Of a stretch of DNA of 64,000 bases, positions 8,547 to 16,531 are shown piece by piece; within the stretch, counting starts at the first letter, position 1; every line of letters starts with the position of its first letter. Under the pieces are notes generated by a model. The model saw nothing but the letters and a program-made list of their open reading frames with translations. It was not told the origin of the DNA and searched no databases. Origin of the DNA: Cellulomonas gelida (GTDB taxonomy: Bacteria; Actinomycetota; Actinomycetes; Actinomycetales; Cellulomonadaceae); NCBI RefSeq assembly GCF_006538725.1, contig NZ_BJLQ01000002.1, positions 1 to 64,000 on the forward strand, given 5' to 3'. Made by a program: the position numbers and the translations under genes.

Positions 8547-9218
8547 GTGACCGAGCAGGCGCAGCAGCCAGTCCGTGGCGACCACCAGCCGCCGGTCAGC
8601 ACGCGCATCCTGACGGTGCCGAACGCGATCAGCTTCGTCCGGCTCCTGCTGGTCCCGGTCTTCGCGGTGCTCATCGCGACCGGTCAGGACGGGTGGGCGG
8701 TGCTCGTGCTCGGCGTCTCCGGCGCGAGCGACTGGCTCGACGGCGTGCTCGCCCGGCGGCTCGGCCAGGTCACGCGTCTGGGACAGCTGCTCGACCCGGC
8801 GGCGGACCGGCTGTTCATCGCCGTCACGCTCGTCGGCCTCGTGTGGCGGGGTGTCGTCCCGCTGTGGTTGCTCGTCGTGATCCTCGCGCGTGAGGTCGTG
8901 CTGGGCGTGATGCTCATCGTCCTCGGCCGCGCCGGGTTCCCCCCGCCGCAGGTCCACCTGGCCGGCAAGGCCGGCACGTTCGCGCTGCTCTACGCGTTCC
9001 CGCTGCTGCTGATCGCCGCGTGGGAGTCGTGGGTCGGCACGGTCGCGGAGGTCGCCGGCTGGGCGTTCGCGTTGTGGGGTGTGGGCCTCTACTGGTTCGC
9101 CGGTGCGCTGTACCTCCTGCAGGCACGGCGCCTCCTGCGCGGCCGCGACACCACGAGTCCCGCACCCGGGTCCCGAGAGCCCGACGCGGGCGACGAGCCG
9201 GGCGGAGCCCCCGCATGA
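8547..9218 (+). CDS. pgsA: CDP-alcohol phosphatidyltransferase (PgsA-like)
   Basis: A 223-residue membrane enzyme that joins CDP-diacylglycerol to an alcohol, probably glycerol-3-phosphate, for phosphatidylglycerol synthesis. The catalytic signature D-x2-D-G-x2-A-R-x8-G-x3-D-x3-D is complete, from SDWLDGVLARR to LLDPAADR. About five hydrophobic segments follow. It opens the conserved actinobacterial cluster that in Mycobacterium tuberculosis runs from pgsA2 to the Rv1830 MerR gene, and its stop overlaps the next start (ATGA). The substrate assignment between PgsA types is inferred from the neighbourhood. Confidence 0.88.
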   Translation: MTEQAQQPVRGDHQPPVSTRILTVPNAISFVRLLLVPVFAVLIATGQDGWAVLVLGVSGASDWLDGVLARRLGQVTRLGQLLDPAADRLFIAVTLVGLVWRGVVPLWLLVVILAREVVLGVMLIVLGRAGFPPPQVHLAGKAGTFALLYAFPLLLIAAWESWVGTVAEVAGWAFALWGVGLYWFAGALYLLQARRLLRGRDTTSPAPGSREPDAGDEPGGAPA

Positions 9219-10306
9219 CGACGCGGCACTCGACGCCGGACACCGAGCCGCGTCGGCCCGACGCCTCGATGACGCTCCTCAACGAGGTCTACAGCACGTC
9301 TCTCGACGAGGGATACACGCTCGTCGCCCAGCGCCGGGCCTCGGGGCAGGCGGTGCCCCCCGGTGCGCGGCGTCGAGGGCTGACCCTGCTCGTCGCCGTC
9401 GCGGTGGGTCTGGCCTGCTCGGCGGCGGCGATCGCGCTGCACCAGCCCACCGCGGCCGCGCAGCAGGCGCGCGAGCTGCTCGAGTCGAGCATCGGCGAGC
9501 GCAACGACGAGGCCGTCGCCCTGCAGGACGAGGCCGCTGAGCTCAGCGCGCACATCGCCGCGCTCCAGTCCGCGCTCGTCGGCTCCGGCAGCACACAGCT
9601 GCAGCAGCTGGCCGCGGCGGGCGCGGTGGAGGCCGGTCAGACGGCCGTGAGCGGGCCCGGTCTGCGGGTCGAGCTGTCCGACGCGCCGACCGCGGAGACC
9701 GACGCGTCCGACGACGACTCACGTGTCCAGGACGTCGACCTGCAGATCGTCGTGAACGGGCTGTGGGCGGCGGGTGCGGAGGCCGTCGCGATCAACGACC
9801 AGCGGATCACGGCGACCACGGCGATCCGCAGCGCGGGAAGTGCCGTGCTCGTGGACCTCGTGCCGCTGTCCGGGCCCTACCGGGTGGAGGCGCTCGGGAA
9901 CCCCGTCACGCTGCAGACCGGGCTCGCGCAGGGCACGGCCGGGCAGCTCTTGGCGGCGCTGAGCTCCAACTACGGTATCGGCGTCGACATCTCACGGCAG
10001 GACGCGCTCGCGCTGCCCGGCGTCGGGCAGGTGACGCTCCGGCACGCGAGCGTCCCGGACGCCCAGCTGCCCGATGCGCTGCAGCCCACGCCCGAGGCGC
10101 CCCCCACCGATCCGACCACCACGTCCACGCAGAACCGCTCGCCGTTCAGCCAGGTCGGCGCGGCACCGTCGAACGCGGCCGTCCCGATCGCCGCCACCGG
10201 ATCGGCGGTTTCGTCGGCTGCCGCACGTGTGGCAGTGTCGGCGCAGCACGCGTCCACGGCCCGCTCGCCCGGGACCGCGGCGAAGTCAGGGGAGGACCGC
10301 CAGTGA
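9215..10306 (+). CDS. DUF881 membrane-anchored protein (first copy)
   Basis: A 363-residue protein with one transmembrane segment at about residues 50-70 (LTLLVAVAVGLACSAAAIAL), a short coiled coil (ARELLESSIGERNDEAVALQ region) and the extracytoplasmic DUF881 domain with VNGLWAAGAEAVAINDQRIT. The C-terminal 90 residues are Ser/Ala/Thr/Pro-rich and look disordered. DUF881 proteins sit in pairs around sbp in actinobacteria; a link to the division apparatus is suggested by the locus but unproven. The start overlaps the pgsA stop and the stop overlaps the sbp start. Confidence 0.85.
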   Translation: MTTRHSTPDTEPRRPDASMTLLNEVYSTSLDEGYTLVAQRRASGQAVPPGARRRGLTLLVAVAVGLACSAAAIALHQPTAAAQQARELLESSIGERNDEAVALQDEAAELSAHIAALQSALVGSGSTQLQQLAAAGAVEAGQTAVSGPGLRVELSDAPTAETDASDDDSRVQDVDLQIVVNGLWAAGAEAVAINDQRITATTAIRSAGSAVLVDLVPLSGPYRVEALGNPVTLQTGLAQGTAGQLLAALSSNYGIGVDISRQDALALPGVGQVTLRHASVPDAQLPDALQPTPEAPPTDPTTTSTQNRSPFSQVGAAPSNAAVPIAATGSAVSSAAARVAVSAQHASTARSPGTAAKSGEDRQ

Positions 10307-10635
10307 TCGCCGTCATCGGGCTCGTCGTCGGCGTGGTCGCCGGTCTGGTCCTGCAGCCGACCGTGCCCGCCGAGCTGCAGCCGTACCTGCCGATCGCGGT
10401 CGTCGCGGCGCTGGACGCGATCTTCGGCGGCGTGCGCGCGATGCTCGACGGCATCTTCGACGACCGTGTCTTCCTCATCTCGTTCCTGTCGAACGTGATC
10501 GTCGCGGCGCTCATCGTCTTCCTCGGCGACCAGCTCGGGGTCGGCAGCCAGCTGTCGACCGCCGTCGTCGTGGTCCTCGGGATCCGCATCTTCTCGAACG
10601 CCGCGTCGATCCGACGGCACCTGTTCAAGGCCTGA
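10303..10635 (+). CDS. sbp: Small basic membrane protein, DUF1290
   Basis: A 110-residue membrane protein of the Sbp/DUF1290 family, with hydrophobic segments at about 1-20, 22-40 and 60-90 and the conserved AALDAIFGGVRAMLDG. It is named after the Bacillus subtilis small basic protein next to ftsAZ. Its function is unknown, but it always sits between two DUF881 genes in actinobacteria. The GTG start overlaps the previous stop (GTGA), and GGAGG stands 7 nt upstream. Confidence 0.88.
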   Translation: MIAVIGLVVGVVAGLVLQPTVPAELQPYLPIAVVAALDAIFGGVRAMLDGIFDDRVFLISFLSNVIVAALIVFLGDQLGVGSQLSTAVVVVLGIRIFSNAASIRRHLFKA

Positions 10636-10637
10636 CG

Positions 10638-12005
10638 ATGACCGACGACCGCGACTCGACCCCCGACGAGCACGGCACCGGTCTGCCTGTCGGGGACCTC
10701 GACGACGCGTCCGACGGCGTCCACGACGACGACGCCGCTCGGGAAGGCGCCGCTCGGGATGACACCGCTGGGCCGGACGGCGCTCGAGACGACACGGTCC
10801 GGGACGACGCCGCGCAGGACGAGGACGACGGTGAGGCGGGCTCCGTCGACGTCGACGTGACGCCCGACGACGACGCGACGTCCGACGAGGAGATCCCCCC
10901 GGACAGCGATGCGGAGGGGCCCGGTGAGGCTGCCCTCGCGGACGCGGGACCGCTCGTGCCCCAGATCTTCGTGCCCGTCGACGACGAAGGAGCTGGCGCG
11001 GACGGCACGCGTCGAGACGATGAGCGGGACGCCGACGACGTCCGGATGGACGACGACGCCTGGAACGACGCGATGAGCCGCTCGGTCGACCCGGTCGCGC
11101 ACGAGCTGGACGTCGAGACGCGCGCGATCGCGCTGGTCGCCCTCGGCGAGCCCCGCCCGGAGACCGCGTCGGAAGCGGAGCCCGGTGCGCGCGCGGTCGA
11201 CGACGACCCCGGTTCGGCCGACGAGCCCACCGAGGGCGACGACGCGACGGGGGAGGGCGACGCCCCCGCCACGAGCGGTGAGCAGAGCGGCTGGGCGCTG
11301 CTCGCTCGTGCCATGGCGCCCCGGGCGAACCGCTCCCAGCTGATCGCCGGCGTGCTGTGCGCGCTGCTGGGGTTCGCGCTCGTCGTGCAGGTGCGGCAGA
11401 ACGACGAGAGCGCACTCTCCGGCCTGCGCCAGTCCGAGCTCGTGCGCATCCTCGACGAGACGACCGAGCGTGGTGACCAGCTGCGGCGCGAGGTCGCCGA
11501 GCTGCGCGGCGAGCGGGACGACCTCGAGTCGGGCTCCGACCGGCACGCGGCCGCGATCGACTCGCTGCGCCGCAGCGCGATCACGCAGGGCATCCTGTCG
11601 GGTCGTCTGCCTGCCCAGGGCCCGGGTGTCCAGGTGACCCTGCTCGACCCCGACGACGGCCTGCAGCCCGTGACGATGCTCAACATGCTCGAAGAGCTGC
11701 GCAACGCCGGTGCGGAGGCGATCCAGCTCAACGACCAGCGGGTGACGGCCAGCTCGTCGTTCACCGGTGCGCGCGGCCGCGTGCTGCTGGACGGGGTCGA
11801 GCTGCGCGCGCCGTACGTGTGGCTCGCGATCGGTGACCCGTCGACGCTCTCGATCGCCCTGCAGATCCCGGGCGGCGCGATGGCGACCGTACGCGGTACG
11901 GGCGCCACCGGCACGGTCGACGAGCGGGACGAGGTCTCGATCACCGCGCTGCGCCGGCTGCCCGACCCGAGCTACGCGACCCCCGCGCCACCCGATGGCA
12001 GCTGA
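10638..12005 (+). CDS. DUF881 protein with long acidic N-terminal region (second copy)
   Basis: A 455-residue protein. Residues 1 to about 220 are very Asp/Glu-rich with low complexity and are predicted to be disordered and cytoplasmic. A transmembrane segment follows at about 232-252 (LIAGVLCALLGFALVVQV), then a coiled coil (ETTERGDQLRREVAELRGE) and the DUF881 domain with LEELRNAGAEAIQLNDQRVT, parallel to the first copy. Family members normally have a short N-terminus, so the acidic extension is unusual. The start is 2 nt after the sbp stop. Confidence 0.85.
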   Translation: MTDDRDSTPDEHGTGLPVGDLDDASDGVHDDDAAREGAARDDTAGPDGARDDTVRDDAAQDEDDGEAGSVDVDVTPDDDATSDEEIPPDSDAEGPGEAALADAGPLVPQIFVPVDDEGAGADGTRRDDERDADDVRMDDDAWNDAMSRSVDPVAHELDVETRAIALVALGEPRPETASEAEPGARAVDDDPGSADEPTEGDDATGEGDAPATSGEQSGWALLARAMAPRANRSQLIAGVLCALLGFALVVQVRQNDESALSGLRQSELVRILDETTERGDQLRREVAELRGERDDLESGSDRHAAAIDSLRRSAITQGILSGRLPAQGPGVQVTLLDPDDGLQPVTMLNMLEELRNAGAEAIQLNDQRVTASSSFTGARGRVLLDGVELRAPYVWLAIGDPSTLSIALQIPGGAMATVRGTGATGTVDERDEVSITALRRLPDPSYATPAPPDGS

Positions 12006-12065
12006 GGCGCGACACGCGGCGTGCGGTGACCCGGACAGAGGGCTGCGCGGACGCCAGGCGTTGCA

Positions 12066-12071
12066 TAGGGT
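12066..12071 (+). promoter_or_regulatory. Possible -10 box of garA
   Basis: TAGGGT stands about 65 bp before the garA start in the 132-bp gap after the DUF881 gene. It fits an actinobacterial -10 element and would give garA its own promoter. No clear -35 is seen. Confidence 0.35.
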
Positions 12072-12137
12072 GGTGCGATCGGCGCACGCCCTGACGAAGG
12101 GTCGACGGACGATCCGATGACGGACACAGGAGGCCAC

Positions 12138-12590
12138 ATGCCCGACGACGAGCGGACCTCTCGCGCCGCCGGCCCCGAGACCACGGTCAACTTCGGTCAC
12201 GTCGGACCCGTCGAGATCGAGCAGGGCGCGCCGGTCGGGCTGACGTCTGACGAGTCGGCTGCGGTGCATGCCCTGCCTGCCACGTCGGCACTTCTCGTCA
12301 TGCAGCGTGGGCCGAGCGCCGGTGCCCGGTTCCTGCTCGACGCGGACCGCACGGTCGCCGGGCGGTCGACGCAGGCGGACATCTTCCTCGACGACGTCAC
12401 GGTCTCGCGCAAGCACGCGGAGTTCGTCCGCGAGGGGACGCAGTTCGTCGTGCGGGACATCGGCTCCCTGAACGGGACCTACGTGAACCGGCAGCGGATC
12501 GACGACGCGACGCTGCGTGCGGGCGACGAGGTGCAGATCGGCAAGTACCGGATGACGTTCCACCCGAGCCCGCACCGCGAGGACGCATGA
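12138..12590 (+). CDS. garA: FHA-domain regulator GarA/OdhI
   Basis: A 150-residue cytoplasmic switch protein. In the family it inhibits 2-oxoglutarate dehydrogenase and controls glutamate metabolism, and is turned off when PknB or PknG phosphorylates its N-terminal threonine motif. That motif is present as PETTVNF at residues 13-19. The FHA domain covers about 55-140 with VAGRSTQADIFLDD, SRKHAEF and GSLNGTYVN. ATG at 12138 is chosen because AGGAGG ends 4 nt upstream; an in-frame ATG 7 codons earlier is less likely. In mycobacteria gcvH lies just before this gene; it is absent here. Confidence 0.94.
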   Translation: MPDDERTSRAAGPETTVNFGHVGPVEIEQGAPVGLTSDESAAVHALPATSALLVMQRGPSAGARFLLDADRTVAGRSTQADIFLDDVTVSRKHAEFVREGTQFVVRDIGSLNGTYVNRQRIDDATLRAGDEVQIGKYRMTFHPSPHREDA

Positions 12591-12612
12591 CGCGGTCGAT
12601 CGGCGGCCGAGC

Positions 12613-13389
12613 ATGAGCGCGGCGCCGCACTCGCGCGCCCGGCGACTACCGCAGGACGTGCCCGTCACGCAGGACGACGCCGAGCACGAGCCCTGGCCTC
12701 GGGGCATCTCGCGCCGCGCGAGCATGCGCATCTCCGACGTGCTCGCCGCCTTGCAGCTCGAGTTCCCTGCGGTCACGCCGTCCAAGCTGCGCTTCCTCGA
12801 GGAGCAGGGGCTCGTGGAGCCCGTCCGCACGCCGTCCGGGTACCGCCAGTACTCGCCGGCCGACGTGGAGCGGCTGCGGTTCGTGCTCCGGCAGCAGCGT
12901 GACCGCTACATGCCCCTGAAGGTGATCGGTGAGCGCCTCGCCGCGCTGGACGCGGGCGACGAGGACGAGCCCACTCCCCGGGCGCGCCTCGCCACCGCCG
13001 ACGGTGTGCTGCAGCGCCCGGACACCCGGGTCTCGGCCGACGCGCTCGCGTCCGACGCGGGCGTCGAGCCCGCCCTCGTCACCGAGCTGGTCGAGGCCGG
13101 TGTCCTGACGCCCAGCCCTGGCGGCGGGTTCGAGCCTTGGGCGCGCGAGATCGTCGTGACGGCGGCGGCGCTGTCCGAGCACGGCATCGACGTCCGCCAC
13201 CTGCGTCAGTTCCGCACCGCGGCCGAGCGCCAGGCGGACCTGGTCGAGCAGGCGGTCGCCCCGTGGCGTGGGCAGCGCAACGCCTCATCGCGGGCCCGTG
13301 CGGCCACGATGGCGGCCGAGCTCGGTGAGCTCTGCGCGCGCATGCACACCGCGCTGGTGCGCTCGTCGGTCGCCGACCTCCTGCCCTGA
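12613..13389 (+). CDS. ftsR: MerR-family regulator FtsR
   Basis: A 258-residue MerR-type protein, counterpart of Rv1828 of Mycobacterium tuberculosis and of FtsR of Corynebacterium glutamicum, which activates ftsZ. The winged helix-turn-helix begins near residue 38 (RISDVLAALQLEF) and contains TPSKLRFLEEQGLVEPVRTP and the wing SGYRQYSPADVERL. The C-terminal half is helical with no metal-binding cysteines. It follows garA by 22 bp and is followed by the DUF151 gene, the standard order. The first 35 residues are poorly conserved, so the true start may be later. Confidence 0.9.
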   Translation: MSAAPHSRARRLPQDVPVTQDDAEHEPWPRGISRRASMRISDVLAALQLEFPAVTPSKLRFLEEQGLVEPVRTPSGYRQYSPADVERLRFVLRQQRDRYMPLKVIGERLAALDAGDEDEPTPRARLATADGVLQRPDTRVSADALASDAGVEPALVTELVEAGVLTPSPGGGFEPWAREIVVTAAALSEHGIDVRHLRQFRTAAERQADLVEQAVAPWRGQRNASSRARAATMAAELGELCARMHTALVRSSVADLLP

Positions 13390-13470
13390 GCGACCTGTCC
13401 CCGGGGGTCGCCGTCCGGTCCGGTCGGCGGGGCTCACGTCGCGTCGGGCGCAGATCGGGGGCGGTGGACG

Positions 13471-13476
13471 TAGCGT
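13471..13476 (+). promoter_or_regulatory. -10 box of a leaderless transcript (DUF151 gene)
   Basis: TAGCGT with exactly 6 nt to the GTG start and no ribosome binding site in between. This spacing recurs before at least nine other genes in the window. Confidence 0.6.
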
Positions 13477-13482
13477 GGACTC

Positions 13483-13974
13483 GTGGACCCTGAGCTCGTC
13501 GTCGTCGAGGTGGTCGGAGTGCGTCGGCACCCGACCGTGGACGAGAACGTCGTGCTCCTGCTGGACCCCGACTCCGAGCTCGTCGTGCCGATCCTCGTGG
13601 GTCCGCACGAGGCCGGGGCGATCGCGGCGGCGCAGGCCGGCGTGGTCCCGCCCCGTCCGATGACGCACGACCTGCTGCGTGACCTCGTCCTCGCCGAGGG
13701 CGACGAGGTCCGGCGCGCGGCGATCACGCGGCTCGAGGACGGCGTGTTCTACGCCGAGCTGCAGCTCGGGAACGGCGCGCGGGTCGACTCACGTGCCTCC
13801 GACGCGATCGCGGTCGCGCTACGGTTCGGTATCCCGGTGCTGTGCTCCGCGGAGGTGGTCGCGGTCGCCGGCGTCGAGGTGCAGCACGGCGATCCCGACG
13901 ACGCGGTGGAGAAGTTCCGCGAGTTCCTCGACCGGGTGACCCCCGAGGACTTCGAGCAGGGTGACGGTCCGTAG
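13483..13974 (+). CDS. Bifunctional nuclease family protein, DUF151
   Basis: A 163-residue protein of the DUF151/bifunctional nuclease family (counterpart of Rv1829). Conserved elements are VVLLLDPDSELVVPILVG, the MTHDLLRDLV helix, FYAELQLGNG and VDSRASDAIAVALRFGIPVL. Plant and Thermotoga members have been described as nucleases, but the bacterial role is unsettled. It lies between the two MerR genes, the conserved order. No Shine-Dalgarno is seen; the leaderless promoter box supports the GTG start. Confidence 0.88.
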   Translation: MDPELVVVEVVGVRRHPTVDENVVLLLDPDSELVVPILVGPHEAGAIAAAQAGVVPPRPMTHDLLRDLVLAEGDEVRRAAITRLEDGVFYAELQLGNGARVDSRASDAIAVALRFGIPVLCSAEVVAVAGVEVQHGDPDDAVEKFREFLDRVTPEDFEQGDGP

Positions 13975-14000
13975 CGGCTTGGTCACGCGGCGCGCGCACT

Positions 14001-14024
14001 AACCTTCACTCTCAGGTTGAAGTT
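14001..14024. promoter_or_regulatory. Imperfect inverted repeat before the second MerR gene
   Basis: AACCTTCA at 14001-14008 faces TGAAGTT at 14018-14024, and AACCT/AGGTT forms an overlapping repeat at 14001-14005 and 14014-14018. The block is clearly AT-richer than its surroundings and lies 120 bp before the MerR start. MerR proteins bind such dyads, often in their own promoter, so autoregulation is inferred. Confidence 0.5.
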
Positions 14025-14143
14025 CAGACACGCCGACCGCGACACGCCCCGCGCGTCGTTGCGTCGGGGCACCCACGTGCCTAGCGTTACCTCAGGCGCG
14101 GTCGGGCGAGTGCACGGCTCATGCGCAACGAGTGGAGGAAAGC

Positions 14144-14731
14144 GTGGCCAACGAGAACGCGGAGAACGTCCCAGGCGTCCCGCAGCGCGCGCAGGGCCTC
14201 CTGTTCGACGACGACTTGCCCGACCTGGACACTGCGACGGGCTATCGCGGCCCCACCGCGTGCCGCGCCGCGGGCATCACCTACCGCCAGCTCGACTACT
14301 GGGCACGGACAGGGCTCGTCGAGCCGTCGATCCGGCCCGCCACCGGCTCGGGCACGCAGCGCCTGTACGCCTTCCGCGACATCCTCGTGCTCAAGGTCGT
14401 CAAGCGGCTGCTCGACACGGGAGTCTCGCTGCAGCAGATCCGGACCGCGGTCAGCCACCTGCGCGAGCGCGGCGTCGACGACCTCGCGCAGATCACGCTG
14501 ATGTCGGACGGCGCCTCGGTCTACGAGTGCACGTCGGCCGACGAGGTCATCGACCTGGTGCAGGGTGGCCAGGGCGTGTTCGGCATCGCCGTCGGTCGCG
14601 TGTGGCGCGAGGTCGAGGGCAGCCTCGCCGAGCTGCCGACCGAGCGCGCCGAGGACGAGGTCGAGGCACCCGCGGGGGAGAACCCGCACGACGAGCTCGC
14701 GCTGCGTCGCCGCGCACGCACCGCCGGCTGA
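14144..14731 (+). CDS. MerR-family regulator (Rv1830/ResR type)
   Basis: A 195-residue MerR-type regulator. The helix-turn-helix spans about residues 30-100: TACRAAGITYRQLDYWARTG, LVEPSIRPATGSGTQRLYAF. A coupling helix and a short C-terminal domain follow, ending in a charged tail. The Mycobacterium tuberculosis counterpart Rv1830 has been linked to resuscitation and cell-cycle timing. GTG at 14144 is chosen because GGAGG stands 5 nt upstream; an in-frame GTG four codons earlier would destroy that site. It ends the cluster and is followed by a strong terminator. Confidence 0.9.
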   Translation: MANENAENVPGVPQRAQGLLFDDDLPDLDTATGYRGPTACRAAGITYRQLDYWARTGLVEPSIRPATGSGTQRLYAFRDILVLKVVKRLLDTGVSLQQIRTAVSHLRERGVDDLAQITLMSDGASVYECTSADEVIDLVQGGQGVFGIAVGRVWREVEGSLAELPTERAEDEVEAPAGENPHDELALRRRARTAG

Positions 14732-14750
14732 CTGACCGGCTCACGTCGTC

Positions 14751-14789
14751 CGAGACCGTCCGGAGCGCATGTCGCACCGGACGGTCTCG
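14751..14789. terminator. Bidirectional terminator between convergent merR and parA
   Basis: CGAGACCGTCCGG and CCGGACGGTCTCG form a perfect 13-bp stem with a 13-nt loop, midway between the two convergent stop codons. T-runs are absent, as usual for such GC-rich genomes. Confidence 0.85.
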
Positions 14790-14807
14790 TCGTCTGCGGA
14801 GGTTCTC

Positions 14808-15572
14808 TCAGCGGCGGGGTGCGCGCAGCGCGCGCTCGAGCAATGCCTCGAAGATGCCCGAGAGCTCGGCCGCGGCCGCCCCGGGCCACGCGTGCACGGG
14901 CTGGGCCGCGCCCTGGGCCTGCTGCAGCGCGGCCCTCTCCGGCACCGAGGGTGTGAGCAGGAGCGGGCCGTACAGGTTGCCGAGCTCCTCGAGACGGTAG
15001 GCCTGCTCGAGCGAGCGCGCCCGCACGCGGTTGACCGTGATCCCGAGCGGCTGGAGCGACGGCGCGGGGCCGCGCCGCAGCTCGTCGATCGTGCGCATCG
15101 CACGGCCGACGGCCATGACGGCGAACAGGCCGGGCTCGGTCACGACCATCGCGCGATCGCACGCGGTCAGCCCCGTGCGCGTGAGCGACCCGAGCGACGG
15201 CGGGCAGTCGACGAGCACGAGGTCGTAGTCGTGCACCCAGGACAGCGCGAACCGCAGCCGATCGAGGTCGTCGTCGCCGAGCCGGTCGTGCCGCGCGTTG
15301 CGCTCCGAGCCCACGAGGACGTCGAGGCCGCTCTCCGCCCAGGTGCTCGCGACCGTGGCCGAGGCCACGCTCTCGGCGCTCGGCGCGTCGAGCACGTCGG
15401 AGATGTCGCCCTCGTCCGGGCGCGCGCCGAGCGACATGGTGACGTCGCCCTGGGGGTCCATGTCGACGACGAGGGTCCGCAGGCCACGTTCGAGGGCCGC
15501 GGAGGCCAGGCCGAGGGTCACGGACGTCTTGCCGACGCCACCTTTGAGGCTGCACACACCGAGCACGAGCAC
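14808..15572 (-). CDS. ParA/MinD-type ATPase, orphan
   Basis: A 254-residue ATPase of the ParA/MinD superfamily. The deviant Walker A is SLKGGVGKTSVT near residue 8, Walker A' is VVDMDPQGDVTMSLG, and Walker B region is DLVLVDCPPSLGSLT. No ParB gene or parS-like palindrome is seen nearby, so it is an orphan; roles in positioning of protein complexes are possible. The start is the GTG at 15572: TACGGT lies exactly 6 nt upstream, consistent with a leaderless transcript. The frame is open 23 codons further to an ATG, but that stretch looks unlike the family. Confidence 0.82.
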   Translation of the reverse strand: MLVLGVCSLKGGVGKTSVTLGLASAALERGLRTLVVDMDPQGDVTMSLGARPDEGDISDVLDAPSAESVASATVASTWAESGLDVLVGSERNARHDRLGDDDLDRLRFALSWVHDYDLVLVDCPPSLGSLTRTGLTACDRAMVVTEPGLFAVMAVGRAMRTIDELRRGPAPSLQPLGITVNRVRARSLEQAYRLEELGNLYGPLLLTPSVPERAALQQAQGAAQPVHAWPGAAAAELSGIFEALLERALRAPRR

Positions 15573-15697
15573 CGGGCAACCGTATCTGGTGCGATGCGCC
15601 GCGCGCGCCAGCACCCGGCCGGGGAGCGCGGGACAGACCATGACGAAGCGGGGCGTGGCGACGTGCGTCGACCCTGGTGAGAGCGGAGACTGACCGC

Positions 15698-16357
15698 ATG
15701 ACTGCGCGCCTGACCCGATGGGGCCACTCCTGCGTCCGGATCGACGAGGGAGACCGCCACCTGGTGATCGACCCCGGCACCCTGTCCGACGTCGAGTCGG
15801 CGCTCGACGGAGCGGGCGCCATCCTTGTCACGCACGAGCACGCCGACCACCTCGCGGTCGAACGCGTCGCGCAGGTCGTCGCCGGTGGCGTCCCGCTGTG
15901 GGGACCGCCGGCGGCGCTCGCACTGGTGCGGGCCGCGGGTGCCCCCGAGTCTTCGCTGCATGCTGTTGCTGCGGGTGACCATTTCCACGCCGCGGGGTTC
16001 GAGGTGCGCGCGCTGGGGGAGTGGCACGCGATCGTCCACCCCGACATCCCGCGCATCGCGAACGTCGCGTACCTCGTGGCCGGCGTGCTGCACCCGGGCG
16101 ACGCCCACGTGCAGACCTCCGACGAGCCCGACGTGCTGCTGCTCCCGGTCTCGGGGCCGTGGCTGCTGCTCTCGGAGGCGATCGACCGCGCGCGTGACGT
16201 CGGGGCGCGGCGCATCGTCCCGTTCCACGACGGCATGCTGAACGAGAACGGCCTGGCGCTCGTCCACGGGCTCGTCGGGCGCCTCGTCCGCGGCTCCGAG
16301 CTCGTCGTGCTGGCGCCGGGGGAGTCGATCGACCTGACCTACGAGGAGGCTTCATGA
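15698..16357 (+). CDS. MBL-fold metal-dependent hydrolase
   Basis: A 219-residue single-domain metallo-beta-lactamase-fold protein of the UlaG-like/YfnR-like type. The metal motif HxHxDH is present as THEHADH near residue 47, after TRWGHSCVRI at the N-terminus, and later ligands include HPGD and PFHDG. The substrate cannot be told. The ATG at 15698 is preferred; an in-frame GTG lies 7 codons upstream. Its stop overlaps the start of a small downstream frame (ATGA). Confidence 0.82.
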   Translation: MTARLTRWGHSCVRIDEGDRHLVIDPGTLSDVESALDGAGAILVTHEHADHLAVERVAQVVAGGVPLWGPPAALALVRAAGAPESSLHAVAAGDHFHAAGFEVRALGEWHAIVHPDIPRIANVAYLVAGVLHPGDAHVQTSDEPDVLLLPVSGPWLLLSEAIDRARDVGARRIVPFHDGMLNENGLALVHGLVGRLVRGSELVVLAPGESIDLTYEEAS

Positions 16358-16509
16358 GCGAGGCGCACGGATCCGAGCCCGACGTGGGTCGCACCGACGA
16401 GGTGCCCCTGCTGGAGGTCGACGAGACGATCCCGCCCCGGCCGGAGGAGGAGATCGCCGACGTCGCGCGCTCGCAACCTGACCCGCTGGGGCATGGCGGT
16501 GCCAGGTGA
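16354..16509 (+). CDS. Small acidic protein, unknown
   Basis: A 51-codon frame that begins in an ATGA overlap with the MBL gene and ends 17 nt inside the longest form of the acetyltransferase gene. The product is Asp/Glu/Pro-rich with no hydrophobic segment and is not recognised. GAGGAGG stands 5 nt before the ATG, which supports translation. Alternatively it is a chance frame in a GC-rich spacer. Confidence 0.5.
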   Translation: MSEAHGSEPDVGRTDEVPLLEVDETIPPRPEEEIADVARSQPDPLGHGGAR

Positions 16510-16531
16510 GACCCCTGCTGTACGGCATCCT

